64,000 nt of DNA from Phototrophicus methaneseepsis. GTDB lineage: Bacteria; Chloroflexota; Anaerolineae; Aggregatilineales; Phototrophicaceae. Under the pieces are notes generated by a model. The model was not told the DNA's origin and searched no databases. It saw only the letters and a list, made by a program, of their open reading frames with translations. Of this stretch, positions 21,339 to 29,544 are shown piece by piece. Both the position numbers and the translations under genes were made by a program. How positions within the stretch are numbered: position 1 is the stretch's first letter; each line of letters begins with the position of its first letter. The DNA is taken from assembly GCF_015500095.1 (NCBI RefSeq), contig NZ_CP062983.1, positions 992,001-1,056,000 of the forward strand, read 5' to 3'.

Positions 21339-24300
21339 CTAGAACATCGCCAGCTGCTGTGGCTCGTGATCGGAGTCTTCGTCCTCGACTGAGAAAGGGC
21401 GACTATTTGTTGCAACCTCGGATGAAGGCGCATCATCTGGAACTGCCATCAGATCCAGTTTTTTGCGTTGAGGTTTACGGTGTTTCGGGGTCGCAGATGG
21501 ATTTGAGGGTTGTGACTTGAGGGTTTTGATTAGCTCCCGTTGTAGATCGTCATCACGCATCTCCTGCAATTTCTCAAAGATATCCAGTTGAACAGGTTTG
21601 TATCCAAAAGCCTGCTGCGCTAGATCAACGATCTTGGCGGCAGCCTCGCCCTCGCAGCCCATAAACACGAAGCCATGCTGTTTGAGCCAACCACGAACAT
21701 GGCGTATCAGCGTCTCCTCATGGTTGGGATATGTCGCGAAGTCCGGGTCACGTAGTCCGACGACGGTTCGCGTCTCCTCATTGTCGACCACACCATCGGT
21801 CAGGATAGTCAGTAGTCTGGCTTGCAGCTTCAACCGTTTGTCGCGGTCATGAATCAGATGCACGCCATCCAGATAGCTACCGACGTAGCGCACCAGTCGC
21901 GCCGTATCACTTGATAAGCGTTCTGGTAGCGCCACTGTCTTAGCAGGGTGGGGCGTCTGACGTGTCTGACCATCCTCGACCAGCACACCACCGAGTTCAA
22001 TCGCCGTCTGTACCACCGGATCGGCGTGGGCAACGAGTGTGGATTCTTCTGCTTCCTCCTCGCTCACCTCGACATTCCAGTAGGCGACATCTTCAGCGTC
22101 AATCTCGCTCTGTCCCGCACTGGCCTTGAACATCTCGGAAGGATCAATCAATGACTCATCCTTGGCGATAGCATCGAGCAAAGCCTCCTCGAAACCACTC
22201 TCACCCTCGGTCAAGGCATCTAGTCCGGTCAGCCCAATATCGCCTGTCAGCAATTTCGCTGCCCGCTGCTTGCGGCTCATGAGCTGCACGGCAGTATGCT
22301 CCATCGTACCTTCAGCGTAAATGTAGACCGTCCTACACTGTTCATGGGTTTGATTCAAGCGATAGGCACGCGCCGCTGCCTGCATCATGGTGCCAAGATT
22401 GAAGGTGATTTCGAAAAAGATCAATGTCGGGCTGAACAGCAAATCAAGGCCGGTTTTTACAAGCTCAGGATTGCAAATCATCACGTTCATGCCTTTGGCG
22501 CGCTCCGCTTCAATCACCTTCTCACGCCGTTCAGCTGTGACTGTGTTTTTGAGGATGTAAGGCACAGCATCAGGAACGTGTTTGCGAATCAGTGCCTCGA
22601 TGCGTGGCTGAATGTCCTTCGTCCCTGTCTGACGTAGATAGACCACGCAGGGTCGTCCCGCGGCAAGCTCGTCATTCAACAACTCAATGAGTGCCTGCTC
22701 TTTGGCATAGATGCGATCCTCACCGTAGGACGCAATTCGTGTGACCACATGCGGTTTCTTCTCACCCGTAATCGGATGCTTGATATTGTGAATGACGTCG
22801 GTCGGACGGAAGGGGCTATTGATCCATCCCATCGACCACTGCAGATAGGCGCCGCGAAAACTGGAATCGCCCTCCCAGCGACGCTGAATCAGGTAATCTT
22901 TGAGCAAAGAGCGCGTGCGGTCGTATTCACTGTAGGTGTCTGCGGCCATCTCAACGGGCAATGCTACCTCTTCATAGTCAGGGAGATTTTTACCCAGATC
23001 GGCTAGCGAGAAGAAGATGGCGTGATCCAGCACTTCGGCTACTAACAACGGCGAAATTCCCGGTGCTTCCTGATAGGGACGCTCGTATGTGGAGGTGCCC
23101 GTGTATGCTCCGGTATTGCTGTCATAGGTTGGGCGTTCTTCAACGACCTGCTCGCGCACGCCCATGGCCGCGACCCACTGTGACTCGGCGCGACCACGCT
23201 GCTTTCCACTGGCATCGATGACGGTCTGGAAACGGGAATATCCGCGTTCCTTGCGGCTGAGCCGATCGGCACCGCCCCAATTGTAGCGTTGTCGGACACG
23301 CTCATTGAGGTGATATTCGATGTTGAACAGCGACGAGGCTTTGCCGTTGAAGGGGGTGCCGGTCATAGCCAGCACTTTCTTTGCGATGCCTGCTAATCGG
23401 CCAAAACTCTCGCCATTACCTGTATCGCCGTTGGCGGCCTCGTGACATTCATCCCAGATGAGGAGATAGACGCGATCTCGGTACTGGCGTTTGATGTACT
23501 CGTCCAGACGAAATCGCGGGTTCTTCGATGGGTATTTTTCACCCGGTTTGAGTCGCGATCCACGGTCACGCGATTCCTGCCACAGCGGTGTCTGACACAC
23601 ACTGCACGACCGCTTGCCGGACTTCAACCAGTTCTCAGAGGCGGGAACCTGTGTGCCTTTGCGTTCTTGCATGACGGTGTTGCCACAATGAGGGCAATTT
23701 GGCACACGGTGTTTGACGATTCGTCCTGTGGGGTCGTAGCCTTCTGGTGTGGGCTGATTATGCTGCCACAACGCCACGGGTTCGTTGCGCCAGACCACGG
23801 CCACATCACGTGATGCGCCCAGCTTGGTCAAATCGCGTTTGATGAGACCAATTTTGGGGATACCTGCGCCGACTTTTTCCGCTTTGAGCATAAATTGCTT
23901 CACATCTTCGTGCCGGTCCAATCGCTCAACCAGCATATTGGGATGAATACTGAGCAGTTCGCGCTTCCACTTTCCGATCAAGTGGGGCGGACTGACGATC
24001 AATGTGACCTGGTCATCGCGCATCTGATCAGCAATGTTCTGAACCGCATGGGCGGCCATGGCAATGGCGGCTGTCCCGCCCATCGCTGTCTTTCCCGTTC
24101 CCATGGCACCCACCAGCAGAATACTATCGCGCTGCTCGAAGCCCTTCGTGATGGCGGCGATGACGTGCTTCTGCGCTGCATAGAGCGGATACTTACCCTT
24201 CAGCCGCACGCCATCTAAAAAGCGACGAATACCGTTCATGTCGAACTGGTAGGCTGGCGAGAATTTATTGTTGAGGTAGCCAGCCAGCGCCTTTTTGTTG

Positions 24301-25382
24301 CGGGTGATGAAGTCGAGCAGCGCGTCATCCCCATCCATTTCCACCAGGGTGCCGTCATCGGCCAGCAGGGTGAGCGTTGTGGTCGGCTTGAGACGGATGG
24401 TGGTTTTCTTGACCTGTCGATCCGGGTCATTGGGATCACTCTCGACATCGACACGGGCAATTTGTTCAACCGGTTGGGTTTTGCCGCGAATCGCAACGGT
24501 GCCGTACTCATCGGTGTCGATCACTGCCCCATCAGCGACGCCAGCCGCGAGAACCAGCGCCATGTGTCCGGGACGCGGCGCGACGACCGGCTCAATCTGA
24601 GCGGGCGGTGCAGGCACCTCCAGCAATGCTTGAAAACCGTTCGTCTTCCACGCCCCCTGTTCTTCGATCAGGCGTAATCCCTGCTGGTCATCAATAACAT
24701 CGGGCGAGAATACAAATTTGCGCGATGGGTCTGGCGCAGGTGGCAGCCTGTAAATCGGCTCGGATTGGATGTCCAGAACCGTTGGCTGAGACTTCTGCGC
24801 CAGGATGCTCTGATAGAGGGTTTCTGGATTCGGTTGCACGCCTTTCACAGCAGCGACCACAATCTGATCGTACGCCCCCAGATGTTTACCGGGCAGCGCC
24901 CACACATCCACACGGCGGCTGTATTTGCTCAGGAATGCCACAGCATCTTCGGTGAGATGATGCAAATACACCATCCACAGCGCCAGACCGCCATCTTGCA
25001 GCCACTTCCAGCTATGACGCAGATAGCGGAACTCGACCCGTTTGTTGCCCGCTGCGGTGCTGTCGTGATCGTAGGGGGGATTGCACCACAGCAGTGAGAA
25101 GGCGTTATTGCTGGCGAGCAGGCGTTCCGCATCGCAGCGAACGGCCTGTTTCGGTCCGAAGCGCTGGATACACTGTTCGACACGCTCCCCATCCAATTCG
25201 TTGGCATAGGGCGTCATGTTCCATGCCTGTGCCGCCACATCGAGAAATTCCCCCTCCCCGGCGAAGGGATCTAACAGGCGGTGAGCGGGTGTTGCCGGGG
25301 CAACTAAAGAGGTGATTGCGGCATGGTGGTTCTCGTCGATTTTGAGGTATCCCATGATTTGCTTTGAGGCGTTGCGTGCCAT
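21339..25382 (-). CDS. DUF6094-type adenine methylase fused to SNF2-like helicase
   Basis: This is a 1347-residue fusion. Residues 1-200 are a class I methyltransferase with motif I 'DPFAGEG' (38-44) and the N6-adenine motif NPPY (101-104). A beta-rich linker follows. The helicase has Walker A 'GAMGTGKTAMGG' (near 428), two Cys pairs ('CPHCG', 'CSVCQ', near 570-605) forming a zinc ribbon, a DEAD-like 'LIWDECHEA' near 650, and a C-terminal 'AAARAYRLNQ' motif VI. Similar proteins occur on large plasmids with primase and PRTRC genes. A role in replication, or protection of the element's DNA, is inferred. No nuclease motif is evident. Confidence 0.83.
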   Translation of the reverse strand: MARNASKQIMGYLKIDENHHAAITSLVAPATPAHRLLDPFAGEGEFLDVAAQAWNMTPYANELDGERVEQCIQRFGPKQAVRCDAERLLASNNAFSLLWCNPPYDHDSTAAGNKRVEFRYLRHSWKWLQDGGLALWMVYLHHLTEDAVAFLSKYSRRVDVWALPGKHLGAYDQIVVAAVKGVQPNPETLYQSILAQKSQPTVLDIQSEPIYRLPPAPDPSRKFVFSPDVIDDQQGLRLIEEQGAWKTNGFQALLEVPAPPAQIEPVVAPRPGHMALVLAAGVADGAVIDTDEYGTVAIRGKTQPVEQIARVDVESDPNDPDRQVKKTTIRLKPTTTLTLLADDGTLVEMDGDDALLDFITRNKKALAGYLNNKFSPAYQFDMNGIRRFLDGVRLKGKYPLYAAQKHVIAAITKGFEQRDSILLVGAMGTGKTAMGGTAAIAMAAHAVQNIADQMRDDQVTLIVSPPHLIGKWKRELLSIHPNMLVERLDRHEDVKQFMLKAEKVGAGIPKIGLIKRDLTKLGASRDVAVVWRNEPVALWQHNQPTPEGYDPTGRIVKHRVPNCPHCGNTVMQERKGTQVPASENWLKSGKRSCSVCQTPLWQESRDRGSRLKPGEKYPSKNPRFRLDEYIKRQYRDRVYLLIWDECHEAANGDTGNGESFGRLAGIAKKVLAMTGTPFNGKASSLFNIEYHLNERVRQRYNWGGADRLSRKERGYSRFQTVIDASGKQRGRAESQWVAAMGVREQVVEERPTYDSNTGAYTGTSTYERPYQEAPGISPLLVAEVLDHAIFFSLADLGKNLPDYEEVALPVEMAADTYSEYDRTRSLLKDYLIQRRWEGDSSFRGAYLQWSMGWINSPFRPTDVIHNIKHPITGEKKPHVVTRIASYGEDRIYAKEQALIELLNDELAAGRPCVVYLRQTGTKDIQPRIEALIRKHVPDAVPYILKNTVTAERREKVIEAERAKGMNVMICNPELVKTGLDLLFSPTLIFFEITFNLGTMMQAAARAYRLNQTHEQCRTVYIYAEGTMEHTAVQLMSRKQRAAKLLTGDIGLTGLDALTEGESGFEEALLDAIAKDESLIDPSEMFKASAGQSEIDAEDVAYWNVEVSEEEAEESTLVAHADPVVQTAIELGGVLVEDGQTRQTPHPAKTVALPERLSSDTARLVRYVGSYLDGVHLIHDRDKRLKLQARLLTILTDGVVDNEETRTVVGLRDPDFATYPNHEETLIRHVRGWLKQHGFVFMGCEGEAAAKIVDLAQQAFGYKPVQLDIFEKLQEMRDDDLQRELIKTLKSQPSNPSATPKHRKPQRKKLDLMAVPDDAPSSEVATNSRPFSVEDEDSDHEPQQLAMF

Positions 25383-25395
25383 GATTCAACCTTTC

Positions 25396-25436
25396 AGAAA
25401 ACAAAAACAGCCACCCGTCGTCAAAGGCGTGGCTGT
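25396..25436 (-). terminator. Intrinsic terminator downstream of the toxin gene
   Basis: On the minus strand, the stem ACAGCCAC/GTGGCTGT (25429-25436 with 25407-25414) is followed by a T-rich run (TTTTTGTTTTC). It separates the VapBC-type pair from the methylase-helicase gene. Confidence 0.75.
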
Positions 25437-25545
25437 CAAATTGGCAAGGAGTAGCAATGCATCAGGTTATGCGTCGAATCGCATACCCGATAATGTCAGG
25501 CAACCATCAGTTTTGATGGTGCATCACGTTGTCAAAACGGAGGCG

Positions 25546-25950
25546 TTATTCCCAATCCTGATAGTTCAGGTTCGGAATACGGGAGAATTCACGTGTATTG
25601 TGGGTGATGAGAATGAGGTTATGTGCCACGGCAATGGCAGCGATTTGCATGTCCAGCGGGCCAATCGGGGTGCCTGCTTTTTCGAGTGTGGCTCGAATGG
25701 TGGCGTAAGCGTTGGCGGCGGTATCATCGAAGGGCAAGCTGGCAAAACCGTTCAGGAAGTAGTCCTGTTTTTCCCGGGAACGGGTTGGGGTCTGGCTCTT
25801 TGCCGCGCCGTAGAACAATTCGCTGCGAACAATGCTGCAAACCACAATCTCGGCGGCGGGCACTTGCAGCAACTGTTTGCGAACCTGCGGTGCCCGACCG
25901 TTGATGGCGCGAATACAGGTGTTGGTATCCAGGGAGTAAATGAGCGCCAT
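25546..25950 (-). CDS. vapC: VapC-type PIN-domain toxin
   Basis: This is a 134-residue PIN ribonuclease. 'YSLDTNTCI' carries the first Asp (8), 'VRSELFYGA' the Glu (44), 'PLDMQIAAIA' the second Asp (100), and 'LITHNTREF' the last metal site with Asn. The length is typical for VapC toxins, which cleave tRNA or rRNA. It lies three bases after the stop of its putative antitoxin. The pair probably stabilises the element. The protein appears intact. Confidence 0.88.
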   Translation of the reverse strand: MALIYSLDTNTCIRAINGRAPQVRKQLLQVPAAEIVVCSIVRSELFYGAAKSQTPTRSREKQDYFLNGFASLPFDDTAANAYATIRATLEKAGTPIGPLDMQIAAIAVAHNLILITHNTREFSRIPNLNYQDWE

Positions 25951-25953
25951 GCC

Positions 25954-26199
25954 TTACTCCAGCGGTTCGCGCGTTTCGGCAACGCCCTGTTCTGGACGTT
26001 CCATGAGATCATCGGCGGCCATCGCATCCAGTCGCTCAAAGAAATCAATCGGATACCCTTGAGCGCTCAGATGGGTCTCGTTTTGCACCGGGTTCAGAAC
26101 CAGAATGACTTCGGCGGCGACATTCCGATAGCCCGTTGGGGTTTCGATTTTCAGCAAACCATCGTCACCGATCACTGCTTTTAAGTGAATGGTTTTCAT
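25954..26199 (-). CDS. Antitoxin partner of the PIN toxin (VapB-like)
   Basis: The start is taken at the ATG at 26199, preceded by AGGAG; a longer open frame upstream lacks a ribosome-binding site. The 81-residue product begins 'MKTIHLKAVIGDDGLLKIE', a short beta-rich DNA-binding-type N-terminus as in many VapB/DUF104-like antitoxins, and ends in an acidic helical tail suited to wrapping the toxin. It is directly upstream of vapC. The exact antitoxin family is uncertain. Confidence 0.75.
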   Translation of the reverse strand: MKTIHLKAVIGDDGLLKIETPTGYRNVAAEVILVLNPVQNETHLSAQGYPIDFFERLDAMAADDLMERPEQGVAETREPLE

Positions 26200-26227
26200 C
26201 ACACAATCTCCTATCTGATTGCCTTCA

Positions 26228-27718
26228 TTATACATGGGCTTTTGTGAGTTGAATGACATCTTTTGCCAGACCCCCGGTCAGCAGTCGGGTCCAGGCGTCG
26301 ATATCCAGCGTGACCGTCCATAGTGTCACATCACCGCCCGTGCGTGTCGGACGCACCAGCATGGCAGCCTGTCCCGCCTGCCACAGATAGCCCGTCCATT
26401 CCGGAAACACGGGCACTTTCACCAGTTTCATGACATGATGGCGTAACTGTGCCATTGCCTGTTCATCGGACACATGGAAAATGAACGTTGTGCTTTTGCC
26501 GCCGTAGTTTGGGATCGTCAGCAACTCATGGCACAGGATCAGCGACGTGAACTTCGCTTCCGGGATGTTCTGCATGAAGGCGCTGTACATGCCACTGTTA
26601 CCTTCACCCGCTGTCAGTTCGATGCTCGGCGCGTCCCAGGGCACACAGTTCACTAAATCGCCTTTAGCAAGCTTGGCGCGAATCGCCTCAACGGCCATTC
26701 TGGGGCCACCACAATTCACATAGACGCATATGCCCTCATGAACGGCCCATCCATAACACCAGACACTGCCGGTAATGCTCCCGGTGAGTTCACCACAGGC
26801 CGCCTGCGGGATACGCTGTAGATGATGGCTGTTGGTCATGCCAGATTGTAGGACAGGCAGCGACTCTGCCTTCGCCTCACGTACAGCGGTGACAATCGTC
26901 TCGTCTCTGTCGTCCAACACAGGCTTGATGACACGGATTTTCGGCGTTGGTTCGGGTTCGTCTGGCACCTGGGATACGGATTTCTCCCGGATCGGCACAC
27001 CCAGAATGGCAGAAGCCTCCTCGATAGAGCAGGGTTCCTGATCGTCGTCTGACATATGTTGCTCGTGCACCTTATCGTCCGACGGCACATTCACTTGCTT
27101 AATCAGCTGCTGCACCGCGTCAGGAAGATCCGCCCCGATGTAGTACCAGCTTTTTCTCTTCTTCGACCAGCGACAGCCCCAGCGTTTGAGCGTCTCACGA
27201 TGCGGATAGGTGTCCCCGGAAATCCAATGCCACGGCGTATCCGACGCGCTGCGCTGCGTCTTCTCAACCAGAATACCCGCCACAGCGGCCTCCACCTTTC
27301 CAGTGGTTGCCGCAACAATTCGCATCCCTGTCGGGTTGAAATTCGGCCCTGAATAGTCACCCGTTGGCGTATAGTCTGGTGATTTCAGGCTTGGAAACTC
27401 GACCCAGGCATCCTCACGCCAGCGGTAGACCGCTGGGTACTGCATCTGACGGGTGATTGTTTCGACTTGCGCCAGTTCAGCGTCTGATACCTTGATCAGA
27501 ATATAGCCATGGTGAATAGTGATGTCGGCATCCACCTGGATGTAATGATAGGAGGCGCGCTTGGAAGACACATCCCGTGCCCGGTCGCCGTAGAGTGCCA
27601 GCAGCACCGCGCTGGCGGCACTGCTGTAGCCAATCTTGTACGCCGATACCGTCTTCCCGGTATGACGGTTTTTGATTCTGTGTGACCCGTAACTGGATAT
27701 GGCTACTATGGTATCCAT
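26228..27718 (-). CDS. Unknown 496-residue element protein
   Basis: A strong GGAGGT site precedes the ATG. Near residues 172-194 is 'HRETLKRWGCRWSKKRKSW', a short basic/aromatic motif that recurs in plasmid and phage proteins with RNA- or DNA-related roles. The N-terminus ('VAISSYGSHRIKNRHTGKTV') and the C-terminal 200 residues are beta-rich. Nothing identifies an enzyme. It lies two bases from the RNase HI-SLOG gene and is co-transcribed with it. Function is unknown. Confidence 0.75.
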   Translation of the reverse strand: MDTIVAISSYGSHRIKNRHTGKTVSAYKIGYSSAASAVLLALYGDRARDVSSKRASYHYIQVDADITIHHGYILIKVSDAELAQVETITRQMQYPAVYRWREDAWVEFPSLKSPDYTPTGDYSGPNFNPTGMRIVAATTGKVEAAVAGILVEKTQRSASDTPWHWISGDTYPHRETLKRWGCRWSKKRKSWYYIGADLPDAVQQLIKQVNVPSDDKVHEQHMSDDDQEPCSIEEASAILGVPIREKSVSQVPDEPEPTPKIRVIKPVLDDRDETIVTAVREAKAESLPVLQSGMTNSHHLQRIPQAACGELTGSITGSVWCYGWAVHEGICVYVNCGGPRMAVEAIRAKLAKGDLVNCVPWDAPSIELTAGEGNSGMYSAFMQNIPEAKFTSLILCHELLTIPNYGGKSTTFIFHVSDEQAMAQLRHHVMKLVKVPVFPEWTGYLWQAGQAAMLVRPTRTGGDVTLWTVTLDIDAWTRLLTGGLAKDVIQLTKAHV

Positions 27719-27720
27719 CG

Positions 27721-28605
27721 CTATACCTCCGCACTGAAGTTAATCAGGTGAGCGTCTTTGCCGCGCCCACGCATGTAGTCGAAACCCGCCTTCGTCCCCA
27801 GACTCGTGCCGTCCCAGACGAACAGGCCAATCTGGGCGGTGTCCGCCAGCCAGCGATCCCGCACTGTGTAGCGGTTGAGCGGATTCCCGCTGGCCGCCCG
27901 GTATGTGTCGCGGTGAACTTTGACATAACTCCCGTGTTTGCACCCGCCATTGCGCGGGAAGTTGCCCGGACCTGCCACAATCACCGGTGTCTTCAGCCGT
28001 CGGCACTCGCGTACCACCGCCATGTCCACGCCCTTCGGGTTATCCCCGACGATGACGATATAGCCGCGTTCGTGAGCACGACGCACCGCACGACGGGCAT
28101 AGTCCAGCATCTGCGCGGTCGCGTCACGCGATCCGGCGATCATCAGGTGGGTAGTTGTCGTCACCGGCTTCGTCGCAGTCAGCCCGTGATTGAGCCGTGC
28201 TTCCTGCGCCAGCCCGTCCGCCTCGGCGTTCTGTTCACGCGGCACCCAGGTCACCGTGACCTGATGCCCTGCCAGCAATCCGTGCAGCTGCTCCCACAGC
28301 GCACGGTTCGCCACCGGCTTCTTGTTGGCCGTCAGCCAGCCGCGCTCAATCCAGCCGGGCATCCACTCGTTGACGCCACGGGCCACGTACTGCGAGTCGG
28401 TGATCAGCGTGACGGTCTGGTTCGCTCCCTTGAGCGCGTTCAGCCCGTTCACCGCCGCTGTTAGTTCCATCGCGTTGACGGTCGTCTCCACCGCGCTGCC
28501 GCTGAGAGCCTTGCGATGTTCGCCGCAGGACAGCACCGCCGCCCAGCCGCCGATGCGCGTCTGGGTCTGGCACGAGCCATCCGTATAGATTGTGATTTCG
28601 GTCAT
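27721..28605 (-). CDS. RNase HI fused to a SLOG/YspA-like domain
   Basis: The ATG at 28605 is chosen because AGGAGGTG lies just upstream. Residues 1-140 are ribonuclease HI with the carboxylates D9 ('IYTDGSC'), E47 ('AMELTAA'), D70 ('LITDSQY') and D131 ('EADGLA'). Residues 150-295 are a Rossmann-like SLOG domain ('LMIAGSRDAT', 'VIVGDNPKGVD', 'PVIVAGPGNFPRNGG'), as in YspA/DprA relatives that bind nucleotide-derived ligands. The RNase HI part would remove RNA from hybrids, for example primers. The SLOG part suggests ligand control. The fusion is unusual and its joint role is unknown. Confidence 0.83.
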   Translation of the reverse strand: MTEITIYTDGSCQTQTRIGGWAAVLSCGEHRKALSGSAVETTVNAMELTAAVNGLNALKGANQTVTLITDSQYVARGVNEWMPGWIERGWLTANKKPVANRALWEQLHGLLAGHQVTVTWVPREQNAEADGLAQEARLNHGLTATKPVTTTTHLMIAGSRDATAQMLDYARRAVRRAHERGYIVIVGDNPKGVDMAVVRECRRLKTPVIVAGPGNFPRNGGCKHGSYVKVHRDTYRAASGNPLNRYTVRDRWLADTAQIGLFVWDGTSLGTKAGFDYMRGRGKDAHLINFSAEV

Positions 28606-29036
28606 ATCACACCTCCTGAAAGGTGAAATGGTGTATGAGTATGCGAAAACGCCCACCACAATCCGCAGATCATGATGAGCGTGAGTAGTGAGAATCTTGT
28701 TGTCTACCGCCTATCAGTGCGAGACAAGCACAGATGCGACTCTGCATTCGTCTGTTTTTCACAGCCTGGATGCGCCCCGGCTCCGCACGAACGAAGACCT
28801 CGAGACGTTGGCCCTTCCGGTCTGGTGAATATCACAATTCACCAGCATCCACGACCGCTATAGCACCGCTCAACCGGACTGTTGAGGGCAGGGATGGCAT
28901 ATCGGATCAGAGCGACCGTCTACAGGAGACCGTCGGGGCACAGAGGCTCCGGGGATTACAACGTGCCCTTTCGAGCAAACGAGACCTGGCTAACGAAACA
29001 CCGTCCGGTCGATAATCCGAATATGCTTTTGTTAAG
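28606..29036. other. Non-coding, hairpin-rich stretch
   Basis: No credible gene is seen. A perfect hairpin CTGGTGAAT/ATTCACCAG lies at 28822-28830 with 28837-28845. A smaller CTCAAC/GTTGAG hairpin lies near 28869-28885. GCTAACGAAAC near 28989 is shared with the stretch beside RNA copy 1. It may be the 5' part of the same large RNA as the rod at 29037. Confidence 0.45.
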
Positions 29037-29199
29037 CTGCCGATACGCATCAGAACCCACCACGACTGGGGGCCCGTGCTGTCACCTGAAGGGCAGTGAG
29101 TTTTCCTGATGAGCGCAGCGGCACAAGCCAGGAAGGAAAACTCGCTGAGCAGCGCTTGACAGCACGGGCTGGCGTGGTCTGATGCAGGGCTATCGGCAG
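29037..29199. ncRNA. Rod-shaped structured RNA candidate, copy 2
   Basis: Nested perfect helices run from outside in. They are CTGCCGATA/TATCGGCAG (29037-29045 with 29191-29199), GCATCAGA/TCTGATGC (29047-29054 with 29178-29185), GCCCGTGCTGTCA/TGACAGCACGGGC (29072-29084 with 29157-29169), and GAGTTTTCCT/AGGAAAACTC (29098-29107 with 29134-29143). The apical part holds CTGATGAG and CGGCACAAGCCAGGAA (29119-29134), identical to copy 1. The TGTCACC-G-AGGGC block is also shared, while the helices differ in sequence. This is strong evidence of a conserved fold. Confidence 0.65.
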
Positions 29200-29544
29200 G
29201 CCAAAAGCCATGCGCTGGATGACGAGGATGGTGCGATGCCAGCAGACTCGCAGGGAGGGTAATTTAATTCGCCGAATGACTTGCACCAGGACTTCTGCCG
29301 ATGGCGCAGCAGCCTGGATCTATGCTACTAATATGACAATTCAATTGGCACGAAATCTCATTAAGTGGGGAGAGAACATAGGGGAGGCAGAGGTTCGGTT
29401 GCGACCCGAGTTAACATAGCCTATAGTCTAGTATTAGAGGAAGCTCTAGTGGCAAAGTAAAGCATTCAATATTATTGATTTGAGGACTCTAGGATATGAT
29501 GCAGGAATGTAATTTTATCCTTCTTGTTACATGGTGTTAAATAT
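29200..29544. other. Intergenic leader of the TIR gene
   Basis: The first 120 bases remain GC-rich and palindromic, as part of the RNA region. From about 29330 the sequence turns AT-rich up to the TIR gene. I see no gene and no convincing promoter hexamers. The composition change marks the edge of an acquired segment. Confidence 0.5.

Noticed and set aside
29101-29143. Hammerhead-ribozyme-like CTGATGAG ... GAAG in RNA copy 2
   Set aside because: Copy 1 has CTGGTGAG, the GAAA core block is absent, and the helices do not form the three-stem hammerhead layout.
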